Part shown: positions 38,344 to 45,868 of the stretch, in pieces
Layout of the letters: each line of letters opens with the position of its first letter
How positions within the stretch are numbered: the stretch's first letter is position 1
From: Clostridia bacterium
Lineage (GTDB): Bacteria; Bacillota; Clostridia; Christensenellales; Aristaeellaceae
Length of the DNA: 49,535 bases
Assembly (NCBI GenBank): GCA_017429265.1
Contig: JAFRPG010000053.1
Coordinates: 1-49,535, forward strand
Direction of reading: 5' to 3'
Translations under genes and position numbers: made by a program
Notes under the pieces: generated by a model
Told to the model about the DNA's origin: nothing
Databases searched by the model: none
The model's input: the letters and a program-made list of their open reading frames with translations, nothing else

Positions 38344-38787
38344 ATGACGATCCGTGTGATGAAGATCTCAGACTATGATGCGGTGTACGCCCTGTGGATG
38401 TCCTGCAGGAACATGGGGTTCAACAATCTCGACGACTCGCGGGAGGGCGTGGCCCGCTTCCTCGCCCGCAATCCGGCGACCTCCTTCGTGGCCGTCTCGG
38501 ACGGCGGTGAACTGGAGGGCATCATCCTGGCCGGACACGACGGGCGCAGGGGCTATATCTACCACATGTCGGTCCGCGAGGACTGCCGCCGCAGGGGCAT
38601 CGGTTCCTCTCTCGTGCAGGCTTCCCTGGAAGCACTGAAGGCCGAGGGCATCAACAAGGCGGCCCTGCTGGTCTTCCGGCGGAACGGGACGGGCAATGCC
38701 TTCTGGGAGCGCCAGGGGTTCACTGTCCGCGAGGACGTGGCTTACCGCAACAGGGAACTGACGAAGCTGGTCCGCATCGACACCTGA
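38344..38787 (+). CDS. GNAT-family N-acetyltransferase
   Basis: The 147-residue single GNAT domain has the acetyl-CoA loop R-R-R-G-I-G-S-S-L (about residues 80-90, DCRRRGIGSSLVQASL) and the C-terminal NAFWERQGFTVRED motif. It transfers an acetyl group to an amine of unknown identity. ATG 38344 follows GGAAGGAGAG. It is a lone gene between the TetM-like GTPase, which diverges from it, and the ABC exporter, which converges on it. A role in drug or metabolite modification is only suggested by that neighbourhood. Confidence 0.89.
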   Translation: MTIRVMKISDYDAVYALWMSCRNMGFNNLDDSREGVARFLARNPATSFVAVSDGGELEGIILAGHDGRRGYIYHMSVREDCRRRGIGSSLVQASLEALKAEGINKAALLVFRRNGTGNAFWERQGFTVREDVAYRNRELTKLVRIDT

Positions 38788-38808
38788 TCCCGATCGGGTC
38801 AACAGAGC

Positions 38809-38849
38809 AGCGGCGGCCGGGCGGGGTGCATGCCCCGACGGCCGCCGCT
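38809..38849. terminator. Hairpin between GNAT and ABC exporter genes
   Basis: AGCGGCGGCCG and CGGCCGCCGCT pair perfectly, with an inner GGGGTGCATGCCCC stem. The T-tract is short (CTTTGCG), so termination is likely but not certain. Confidence 0.6.
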
Positions 38850-38858
38850 TTGCGTGTG

Positions 38859-40670
38859 TCACGCGGCTTCCTCCTTCACCTGGGCGGTGTAGAGCTGATA
38901 ATAGAGTCCGCGCTTTGCCATCAGCTCCTCGTGGCTGCCCATCTCGGCGATCCCCTTGTTGCTGATGTAGAGGATGCGGTCGCAGTTCTTGATCGTGGAC
39001 AGACGGTGCGCCACGATGATGCTGGTGCGGCCGCGGAGCATCTCCCGGATGCCCTCCTGCAGGAGCTTCTCCGTCTGCGTGTCGATGGAGGAGGTGGCCT
39101 CGTCGAGGATCAGGATGGCGGGATCGGACAGGAGGGTCCGCGCGAAGGCGACCAGCTGGCGCTCGCCCTGGCTCAGGTTGCCGCCGCGCTCCTTGACCTC
39201 GGTCTGGTATCCCTGGGGCAGACGGCGGATGAACTCGTCCGCCCGCACGCGGCGCGCGGCTTCGCGCACCTCGCTGTCGGTGGCGTCGAGCCGCCCGTAG
39301 CGGATGTTGTCCATCAGCGTGCCGGAGAAGATGAAGCTGTCCTGCAGCATGATGCCCAGCTGGGAGCGCAGGGAATGCAGGGTGACCCGGCTGATGTCAT
39401 GGGCCTGCCCGTCCTTGCCGTGGAGGAGGATCCGGCCGCCGTTGAGGTTGTAGAAGCGGCTGAGCAGGTTGATGACCGTGCTCTTGCCGGCGCCGGTCGG
39501 GCCCACGAGGGCGATGCTCTCCCCGGCTTTCACGTGCAGGTCCATGTGCTCCAGAACGTTCAGCCCTTCCTCATAGGCGAAGGTCACGTCCTCGTAGTCG
39601 ACCTCGCCGCTGATGGGCGGCAGGTCCTCCGCGCCGGGAACGTCGTCGACGGTCACGGGCTCGTCCATGGTCTCGAAGATGCGCTCGAGGTAGGCGATGT
39701 TGTTGACGAAGGAGTTGTAGATGTTGGCGAGGTTCGTGATGGGCTGCCAGAAGCGGCTGACGTAGGCGGTCATGGCGAGGATGACGCCTGTGGAGGCCAT
39801 CCGCCCGCCGCCGATCCAGTACACGGAGGCGATATAGACGAAGGTCAGCACGAGCTGGGTCATCGTCTCGCTCGAGAGCCACACCGTATTGCTGATGCGC
39901 ACGGCCCGCATCCAGCCCTGCCGGCAGGCGACAGCCAGCCGCTCCATGATGGAGATGTTGACCTCCTGACGGTCAAAGAGCTGGCTGACGCGGACGCCGT
40001 CGATGGACTCCGCGAGGTAGGCGTTGTAGTTGCTGTTCTTGTTGCTCATGTTCTGCCAGGCCCTGCGCTGGCGGGGCTTGATCAGGATGATGATGCCCAC
40101 GAAGACCGGGAGGCCGGAGACGATCACGGCGGCCAGGGTGGGGTCGGTGACGAACATGAACACCACGATGAAGACCAAGGTGATGATCTCGATGATCATG
40201 TTGATGATGCCGTTGGAGAGGATGTCCGACACGGAGTTGACATAGTTGATGACGCGCACCAGGATCTTGCCCGCCGGACGGCTGTCGTAGTAGCTGAACG
40301 GCAGCTTCTGCAGGTGGGCGAAGAGGTCGCTGCGGATGTCGTGGATGATCTCCTGGCTCACGTGCGCCATCATCCGGGAGCGGACGGTGGTGAAGACGAT
40401 GCTCAGGCCGATGATGCCCACGAACAGGGCCGCCATGCCGCCGATGCGCCCCATGTTCTCCGGCGTGTTCCCCGCCGGGATCGCCTCGTCGATGACCCAC
40501 TGGGTGATCTTGGGGATGAAGAGGGTCGCCACGCTGGCCAGGGCGCTCATCAGCAGGGCCAGGACCATCTTGCCCTTGTGCCGGGAGACATACTTCCAGG
40601 CGCGTCGGAGGTGCCGGAACTGAAACGGTGTCTCCAGACGCTCGTCGACGTCAAATTTGTTTCTCGCCAT
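38859..40670 (-). CDS. ABC exporter half-transporter, catalytic NBD
   Basis: The 603-residue protein has six membrane helices (about 35-320) fused to an ATP-binding domain. It has Walker A G390-T398 (GPTGAGKST), a signature LSQGE at 499-503, and Walker B ILILDE ending at E524, the catalytic glutamate. It matches multidrug/lipid exporters of the BmrA/TM288 type. It starts one base after the stop of the partner half-transporter, so the two are made together and should form a heterodimer. Substrate is unknown. The divergent AraC regulator may control it. Confidence 0.94.
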   Translation of the reverse strand: MARNKFDVDERLETPFQFRHLRRAWKYVSRHKGKMVLALLMSALASVATLFIPKITQWVIDEAIPAGNTPENMGRIGGMAALFVGIIGLSIVFTTVRSRMMAHVSQEIIHDIRSDLFAHLQKLPFSYYDSRPAGKILVRVINYVNSVSDILSNGIINMIIEIITLVFIVVFMFVTDPTLAAVIVSGLPVFVGIIILIKPRQRRAWQNMSNKNSNYNAYLAESIDGVRVSQLFDRQEVNISIMERLAVACRQGWMRAVRISNTVWLSSETMTQLVLTFVYIASVYWIGGGRMASTGVILAMTAYVSRFWQPITNLANIYNSFVNNIAYLERIFETMDEPVTVDDVPGAEDLPPISGEVDYEDVTFAYEEGLNVLEHMDLHVKAGESIALVGPTGAGKSTVINLLSRFYNLNGGRILLHGKDGQAHDISRVTLHSLRSQLGIMLQDSFIFSGTLMDNIRYGRLDATDSEVREAARRVRADEFIRRLPQGYQTEVKERGGNLSQGERQLVAFARTLLSDPAILILDEATSSIDTQTEKLLQEGIREMLRGRTSIIVAHRLSTIKNCDRILYISNKGIAEMGSHEELMAKRGLYYQLYTAQVKEEAA

Positions 40671-40671
40671 T

Positions 40672-42417
40672 TCAGACCGCCTCCTGCATCGGGATGCCGT
40701 ACTGCAGGCAGTAGGTCTGCCAGTAGTAGCCCCGCTTTTCGAGCAGTTCCCGGTGGGTGCCCTGCTCCGTGATCCGCCCGTCCTCCAGCACGAGGATCAG
40801 GTCCGCGTCCCGCATGGACGAGATGCGCTGGGCGATGATGAACTTGGTGCATGCGAAGGGCAGCTCCCGCAGCTGGCGCTGGATGTACTGCTCGGTCTCG
40901 CTGTCCACGGCGGAGGTCGTGTCGTCCATGACCAGGATGCTCGGCTTCACGGCCATGGCCCGGGCCAGGGCGACGCGCTGGCGTTGTCCGCCGGAGAGGC
41001 CCACGCCGCGCTCGCCGATGATCGTGTCGTAGCCCTCGGGCAGCTTGTCGATGAACTCGGCGGCGTCCGCCCGGCGGGCAAAGTCCTTCACCCCGTCCAG
41101 GCTCAGGTCCTGCGCGCCGAAGGCGATGTTGCCCTCCACGGTGTCGGAGAAGAGGAAGACGTCCTGGGTGGCGGTGCCGATGCGTGAGCGGAGCTGATGC
41201 AGCTTCCACTGCCGCACGTCGCAGCCGTCCACGCGGATCTCGCCCTCCGTGGCGTCATAGAAGCGGGCCAGCAGGTGGATCAGGGTCGTCTTGCCGCTGC
41301 CGGTGGGGCCCATGACGGCCACGGTCTGCCCGGCCTTCACGGAGAAGGTCACGTCCTTCAGGATCGGCTTGGAGTCGATGGAGAAGGAGACGCGGTCGAA
41401 GTCGATATCACCCCGCATCTCCGGGTGATCCGCGGCGTCGGGTGCGTCCGTGATCTCGGGCTTGGCGTACTGCAGTTCCATCACCTTCGCGGCGGAGGTG
41501 GAGAAGCGCTGGAGGTCGTTGATCAGGTTGCCCAGCTCACGCATGGGGTTCGAGACCGCCCAGCTCAGGCCGGTGAAGATCGCCAGCTGCCCCACCGAGT
41601 CCAGCTCGCCGGTGATGACGAAGATCCCGCCCACGAACACCGTCACCAGCTGGATGGCGTTGACCAGCAGCTCGATCATCGGGAAGAAGGTCAGCCAGCA
41701 CTTGTTGATCTGCAGGTTGGCGTCCCGGAAGGCGATGTTTTTCTGCTCGAAGCGCGCGCGCTCGTGATCCTCGCGGGCGAAGGCCTTCACCACGCGGTTG
41801 CCGGCGATGTTCTCCTGGGCGGCCGTGTTCATGTCCGAGAGCTTCTCGCGCATGGCGACGAAGCGCGGACGCACGCGCTTGGAGAGGAGCTTCGTGATCA
41901 TCATCAGGATCGGCGTGATCACGATCAGCATCAGGGTCAGCTTCAGGTTGACGGTCATCAGATAGACCGTGGAGAACACGAAGGTGCAGACCGCGTCGAT
42001 GATGCGGTAGTTGATGTAGGACAGGAAGTGCCGGCACCAGTCGAGGTCGGCGCTCATGCGGGTCATCAGGTCGCCGGTGCGGTGGCTGTCGAAGAAGCGC
42101 ATGTCGTTGTACTGCATCTTCGAAAACAGGCTGCGGCGCAGGTTGAAGATCACGTTCTGCGAGTCGGTCTCAAGAAACATGATCATCAGGTACCGGAGAC
42201 CCTCACGGCCCAGCTTCACCGTCAGCATGACGGCCAGCAGGGGCAGCAGGGGATCGGGATTGCGCGCGGTGATCACCTCGTCGATGATCCGCTGCGAGAC
42301 AGTGGGGTTCACCAGCAGCAGCATGCAGGTAAAGACGCTGATGCACAGGGCGATGACGTGGCGGCGGCGGTACTTCGGGTCCATGTTGTCCCAGAGCCAC
42401 CGGATTTGCTTGAGCAC
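40672..42417 (-). CDS. ABC exporter half-transporter, degenerate NBD
   Basis: This 581-residue partner has six membrane helices and an ATP-binding domain with GPTGSGKTT, LSGGQ and Walker B LVMDD, where Asp replaces the catalytic Glu. Heterodimeric exporters such as TM287/TM288 and BmrC/BmrD have just this pattern: one consensus and one degenerate ATP site. GTG 42417 is chosen because AAGGAG lies nine bases upstream and the protein then begins with the LKQIRWLW elbow helix; the longer ATG frame has no ribosome site. It is first in the two-gene operon. Confidence 0.93.
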   Translation of the reverse strand: MLKQIRWLWDNMDPKYRRRHVIALCISVFTCMLLLVNPTVSQRIIDEVITARNPDPLLPLLAVMLTVKLGREGLRYLMIMFLETDSQNVIFNLRRSLFSKMQYNDMRFFDSHRTGDLMTRMSADLDWCRHFLSYINYRIIDAVCTFVFSTVYLMTVNLKLTLMLIVITPILMMITKLLSKRVRPRFVAMREKLSDMNTAAQENIAGNRVVKAFAREDHERARFEQKNIAFRDANLQINKCWLTFFPMIELLVNAIQLVTVFVGGIFVITGELDSVGQLAIFTGLSWAVSNPMRELGNLINDLQRFSTSAAKVMELQYAKPEITDAPDAADHPEMRGDIDFDRVSFSIDSKPILKDVTFSVKAGQTVAVMGPTGSGKTTLIHLLARFYDATEGEIRVDGCDVRQWKLHQLRSRIGTATQDVFLFSDTVEGNIAFGAQDLSLDGVKDFARRADAAEFIDKLPEGYDTIIGERGVGLSGGQRQRVALARAMAVKPSILVMDDTTSAVDSETEQYIQRQLRELPFACTKFIIAQRISSMRDADLILVLEDGRITEQGTHRELLEKRGYYWQTYCLQYGIPMQEAV

Positions 42418-42500
42418 GGCGAAAGTCTCCTTGCTGTCGGGATGTGCGGCGCGGCGAAATAAAAACACGTCGGCCGCGCATCATTCTACAACAGAATTAC

Positions 42501-42529
42501 TTGCATTTCCGCTGAAAATGGGGTATGAT
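42501..42529 (+). promoter_or_regulatory. Promoter of the AraC-family gene
   Basis: TTGCAT (42501-42506) and TATGAT (42524-42529) are 17 bases apart. A TAGAAT at 42488-42483 on the other strand may serve the ABC operon, so regulator binding here could affect both. Confidence 0.85.
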
Positions 42530-42571
42530 TTCATAGCAATACGGATTTATCAACAGACAGGGAGAAATACC

Positions 42572-43405
42572 ATGACGAAAGTGACGGCGAACGCCCAGGG
42601 AATCGACGGCGTTCACACCGAGACCAGAGTCCGTGATCCGAATTATGTGATGGCGGGGCACCACTGCCACAGCTGCTACGAGCTGTTTTACGTCTCCGAC
42701 GGCGAATGCCGGTTCCTGATCAACGACCGCTTTCAGGATCTGAAGGCCGGGGACTTCATCCTCATCCCTCCCATGGTCCTGCACTACACGCGCTACGTGT
42801 TCGGTTCCTGCACGCGGACGGTGATCCTGTTCCGCCGCCAGGATATCCCGGAAGACGTGCAGCGCTGCATGCCGGGCATGGAGCGGTTCTTCTCCGAGAC
42901 GAGCGTCTTTCAGGTGCCCGCGGATCACATGCCGGAGGTGCAGGCCTGCCTGGAGAGCCTGGCGGCGGAGGAGCGCATGAGCGACGTCTGCTCCCTGCCG
43001 ATGCGGCGCTGCGACCTGATCCGCCTGTTCCTGATGTGCAGCCGGACCTGCCGCTTCCACCCCGGTTCTTTGAGCGACATCCAGACAACGGATCAGCAGA
43101 TCCTGAACGCCGCCCGCTATATCAGCGAGCACTATACCCAGCCGATCACGACAAAGGACGTGGCCCAGGCCGTGGGGTTCAGCCCCAACTATCTGAGCCG
43201 GAAGTTCCACATGTCCGCCGGCATCGGCCTGCACGAGTACATCGTCTTTGTCCGTCTGCACCACGCGGCGCAGGAACTGATCTCCACCGAAGACTCCATC
43301 ACCGCCATTGCCCTCAGGTGCGGCTTCTCCGACAGCAATTACTTCAAGGACTCGTTCAAGAAGAAATACGGCGTCACGCCCAGACAGTACAGGAAGCTGT
43401 CCTGA
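42572..43405 (+). CDS. AraC-family transcriptional regulator
   Basis: This 277-residue regulator has an N-terminal cupin effector domain (HHCHSCYELFYVSDGECRFLI; LKAGDFILIPPMVLHY) and a C-terminal pair of helix-turn-helix motifs (TTKDVAQAVGFSPNYLSRKFH and ITAIALRCGFSDSNYFKDSFKKKYGVTPRQYR). The cupin usually senses a sugar or small metabolite. ATG 42572 follows CAGGGAG. It is divergent from the ABC exporter operon with about 150 bases between starts, so it is a natural candidate to control it. The ligand is unknown. Confidence 0.93.
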   Translation: MTKVTANAQGIDGVHTETRVRDPNYVMAGHHCHSCYELFYVSDGECRFLINDRFQDLKAGDFILIPPMVLHYTRYVFGSCTRTVILFRRQDIPEDVQRCMPGMERFFSETSVFQVPADHMPEVQACLESLAAEERMSDVCSLPMRRCDLIRLFLMCSRTCRFHPGSLSDIQTTDQQILNAARYISEHYTQPITTKDVAQAVGFSPNYLSRKFHMSAGIGLHEYIVFVRLHHAAQELISTEDSITAIALRCGFSDSNYFKDSFKKKYGVTPRQYRKLS

Positions 43406-43472
43406 CCATACGAACGATATGCAAAAAAGGGTTCTTCACGTTTGGTTAGGGAAACCCCATTGATGAGGGAAT

Positions 43473-43527
43473 GCGCCTGCGGGCGCACCAGAGGGCTTTC
43501 CGATCGCCCTCTGGACTCCTTCGGGGC
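43473..43527 (+). repeat. Two-hairpin intergenic repeat, copy C
   Basis: The first hairpin has arms TGCGC/GCGCA around CTGCGG. The second has arms CCAGAGGGC (43488-43496) and GCCCTCTGG (43506-43514) with loop TTTCCGATC, then the tail ACTCCTTCGGGGCC. Confidence 0.87.
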
Positions 43528-43608
43528 CGTTCCGTTAATGATAGGCTCTGGAATTACAAGGTTTTATCAACATTACTTTGTCCAATACCAAACAAGGAAG
43601 ACGCGAAA

Positions 43609-43659
43609 CCGAAGGGTCCAGGGGCGATCGGAAAGCCCCTGGCGCGTCCATAGGCGCGG
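43609..43659 (-). repeat. Two-hairpin intergenic repeat, copy D
   Basis: Read on the minus strand: GCGC/GCGC around CTATGGAC, then arms CCAGGGGC (43642-43635) and GCCCCTGG (43625-43618) with loop TTTCCGATC and tail ACCCTTCGG. It is inverted relative to copy C. Confidence 0.86.
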
Positions 43660-43701
43660 ACCATCTTCCTTATGCTTTCCCCGGCTTTCCGTGAAGAACC
43701 C

Positions 43702-43741
43702 AAAAAGGACCGCGCGGCTTTGCTTCCGCAGCGGTCCTTTT
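43702..43741 (-). terminator. Terminator of tRNA-Leu
   Basis: On the minus strand AAAAGGACCGC and GCGGTCCTTTTT pair perfectly around a GC-rich loop. It starts within ten bases of the tRNA 3' end. Confidence 0.82.
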
Positions 43742-43745
43742 CGCA

Positions 43746-43828
43746 TGCCGATGGCGGGACTCGAACCCGCACGCCCGGGAGGGCAAGGGATTTTAAGTCC
43801 CTGGTGTCTGCCATTCCACCACATCGGC
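43746..43828 (-). tRNA. tRNA-Leu (TAA anticodon)
   Basis: This 83-base class II tRNA has acceptor GCCGATG paired with CATCGGC, anticodon stem AGGGA/TCCCT around CTTAAAA giving TAA, a long variable arm (TGCCCTCCCGGGCG) and T loop GGTTCGAGTCC. The 3' CCA is not encoded. It has its own promoter and terminator downstream of dnaX. Confidence 0.97.
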
Positions 43829-43837
43829 GCAGGGAGA

Positions 43838-43866
43838 AATGTAGCACAGGCAGCCCGCGGCGTCAA
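43838..43866 (-). promoter_or_regulatory. Promoter of tRNA-Leu
   Basis: Minus-strand TTGACG (43866-43861) and TACATT (43843-43838) are 17 bases apart, in the gap after the dnaX stop. Confidence 0.82.
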
Positions 43867-43881
43867 GGGCGGGACGGGAAA

Positions 43882-45477
43882 TTACTTGTCCTGCACCTGG
43901 ACGTTGGCGGCGCCGAAGGTGGTGAAGAAATCGCTGAGATCGTCGGCCTTTTTGGCCTCCCCGGCCTTCTGCGCGGGACCGGCGGCGCTGAAGGTGCAGG
44001 GCACGCCGGCGGCTGCGGTCAGGGCGTCCGCAATCAGCTGGCGGTTTTTCTCGCCCGTGATGTAGCTGGTGTTGAAGTTTGCGTCCTGGGATTCCCAGCA
44101 GAAGGCGTGGTCGTCGGCGGAGACGATCCGCCCGCGGATCAGCATGCCGGTCAGGCCTGGCGCCTGGACGCGCAGCAGCTTGATCGCGGCATCCCAGACG
44201 CTCTTCGCGTCTCCGGCGATCGAAGGTTTCGGGGCCGCTTCGGCTGCCTTCGGGGCGGGGGCGGCGGGCTTTGCGGCGGGGGCGTCCGCGGCGGGGACGA
44301 AGGCGCCGGAGGCCAGCTTTTCCTGCAGGCCGCGAAGAGCTTTTTCCAGGTCCACGATCCGCTCGCGCAGGGCCGCGGTGTCATCCTCGCCCGTGCGCAG
44401 ACAGGCATGGAGGGCGGCGCTCTCGAGCACGATGCGGGGGGAGGAGGCGTAGCGCAGGCTGCTGTCCACGGCGAGGAAGAGGTCCATCATCGAGATCAGG
44501 CGCGCGCTGCCCACGGTCTCGGACTGTCCGAGATAGGAGGCGGCGATCTCCGGCGTTAGGTCCATCAGGTCTCCGAAGCGGTCCGGGCAGGTCTTGGCGG
44601 CGAGGAGGCTCCGCAGATGGGCGGCCATCTCCCGCGCGAAGACGGCGGGCTCGCGTCCGTCAGTCATCAGGCGGTCGATCAGGGAGAGCACGCCGGCGGC
44701 GTCCTCGTTGATGAGGGCCTCGGCGAACTCGAAGAGGAAGCGGCGGTCGCTGGTGCCGAGCACACGGCGGACGAGCGCCTCATCCACCGTCTGGCCGTAG
44801 CCGATGCACATGTCGAGCAGGGACAGGGCGTCGCGCATGCCGCCCTCGGCCGCGCGTGCGATGTGCATCAGGGCACCTTCGGTAGCTTCCGCACCGGCGC
44901 CCCGCGCGGCCTCGGCGAGGCGGGCGGCGATCTGCGCGGCCGGGATCCTCCCGAAGTCGTACCGCTGGCAGCGGCTGAGGATCGTGGCGGGGACCTTCTG
45001 CGGCTCGGTGGTCGCAAGGACGAAGATCATGTATTCCGGCGGCTCCTCCAGCGTCTTCAGCAGGGCGTTGAAGGCGTTGGCGCTGAGCATGTGCACCTCG
45101 TCGATCACGTAGACCTTGTAGCGCCCGAACTGGGGCGGATACTGGACCGTGTCGAGGATCTCGCGCATGTCCTCCACACGGGAGTTGGAGGCGGCGTCGT
45201 ATTCGAGCATGTCGAAGCTCTGGTCGCCCATCATGCGTTTGCAGCTGGGGCACTCGCCGCAGGCGTCGCCGTCCTGAGGGTTCTCACAGTTGACCGCGCG
45301 GGCGAGGATCTTCGCGGCGGAGGTCTTGCCGGTGCCCCGGCTGCCGCAGAAGAGGTAGGCGTGGGCCAGACGGCCGGACTTCACCTGGGAGCGCAGGGCC
45401 GTGACGATCAGCTCCTGTCCGACCATCTCGGCGAAGCGGGCGGGCCGCCACTGGCGGTAGAGCGCCTGATAGGCCAT
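43882..45477 (-). CDS. dnaX: DNA polymerase III subunit gamma/tau
   Basis: The 531-residue clamp-loader ATPase has Walker A G45-S53 (GSRGTGKTS), the zinc module C64/C73/C76/C79, Walker B VIDEVHML, sensor 1 ATTEPQKVPATILSRCQ, and the domain III LSLLDMC region. A Pro/Ala-rich linker (about 375-410) precedes a C-terminal tau-like domain of about 110 residues. It loads the beta clamp at replication forks. ATG 45477 is chosen because AGGAGG is eight bases upstream; ATG 45483 is too close to it. It ends a housekeeping operon. No obvious slippery A-tract for a gamma frameshift was noticed. Confidence 0.96.
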   Translation of the reverse strand: MAYQALYRQWRPARFAEMVGQELIVTALRSQVKSGRLAHAYLFCGSRGTGKTSAAKILARAVNCENPQDGDACGECPSCKRMMGDQSFDMLEYDAASNSRVEDMREILDTVQYPPQFGRYKVYVIDEVHMLSANAFNALLKTLEEPPEYMIFVLATTEPQKVPATILSRCQRYDFGRIPAAQIAARLAEAARGAGAEATEGALMHIARAAEGGMRDALSLLDMCIGYGQTVDEALVRRVLGTSDRRFLFEFAEALINEDAAGVLSLIDRLMTDGREPAVFAREMAAHLRSLLAAKTCPDRFGDLMDLTPEIAASYLGQSETVGSARLISMMDLFLAVDSSLRYASSPRIVLESAALHACLRTGEDDTAALRERIVDLEKALRGLQEKLASGAFVPAADAPAAKPAAPAPKAAEAAPKPSIAGDAKSVWDAAIKLLRVQAPGLTGMLIRGRIVSADDHAFCWESQDANFNTSYITGEKNRQLIADALTAAAGVPCTFSAAGPAQKAGEAKKADDLSDFFTTFGAANVQVQDK

Positions 45478-45508
45478 CTTCATTCCTCCTTCCGCGATGC
45501 TGCGTTTT

Positions 45509-45868
45509 TCACGGCGCGGGGGTGCTCAGGTCGAGGTCGTCCCGGAAGCCGTCAAGGGTCGCCTGTCCGATGCCGCGCACCACGAGCAGATCCTCCGGAT
45601 AGTGGAAGAAGCCGTGGGCCTCGCGCTCGGCGAGGATCAGCGCGGAGATGGATTCGCCGATGCGGGGGAGCCGCGAGAGCTCCTCCGCGTCTCCGCCGTT
45701 CACGTCCACGCTGCCGGAGGGACGGCTCACGGGGGAGAGATCGAGGGGCGGGCGTGATGCGACCGGATATACGGCCTCAGGCAAGGGCCGCGGGTGTGCC
45801 GCCAGGCTGATCAGCAGCCCCGCGGCGCACAGGACGGCCAGCGCCCACCCGCAGACCCGGCGGATCAT
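45509..45868 (-). CDS. ComEA-like helix-hairpin-helix protein
   Basis: The 119-residue protein has a hydrophobic N-terminal signal/anchor (about 6-26, GWALAVLCAAGLLISLAA) and a C-terminal double helix-hairpin-helix domain (about 55-115, VDVNGGDAEELSRLPRIGESISALI and LLVVRGIGQATLDGF). This is the ComEA pattern of a membrane-held DNA-binding protein used in DNA uptake. Its ATG overlaps the cysS stop (ATGA), and dnaX follows after 31 bases. No comEC is in the window, so competence is not shown; other HhH proteins of this size have unknown roles. Confidence 0.82.
   Translation of the reverse strand: MIRRVCGWALAVLCAAGLLISLAAHPRPLPEAVYPVASRPPLDLSPVSRPSGSVDVNGGDAEELSRLPRIGESISALILAEREAHGFFHYPEDLLVVRGIGQATLDGFRDDLDLSTPAP

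Larger units (their letters stand above)
43429..43701. repeat. Nested inverted-repeat unit holding copies C and D
   Basis: Outer arms GGGTTCTTCACG (43429-43440) and CGTGAAGAACCC (43690-43701) are perfect inverted repeats. Inside them, hairpin repeats C and D face each other around an AT-rich core of about 80 bases (43528-43608). There is no coding frame of note. The layout is like a bacterial interspersed mosaic element or a small non-autonomous mobile element. It fills the gene-free stretch between the convergent AraC gene and tRNA-Leu. Confidence 0.72.

Noticed and set aside
36217..38787. An 856-codon plus-strand frame reaching into the GNAT gene
   Set aside because: Only its last 147 codons (from 38344) are real; the rest is antisense to the TetM-like GTPase.
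38826..42462. Long plus-strand frames (648 and 421 codons) over the ABC exporter genes
   Set aside because: Antisense shadows rich in Asp, His, Gly and Val; both ABC half-transporters are complete on the minus strand.
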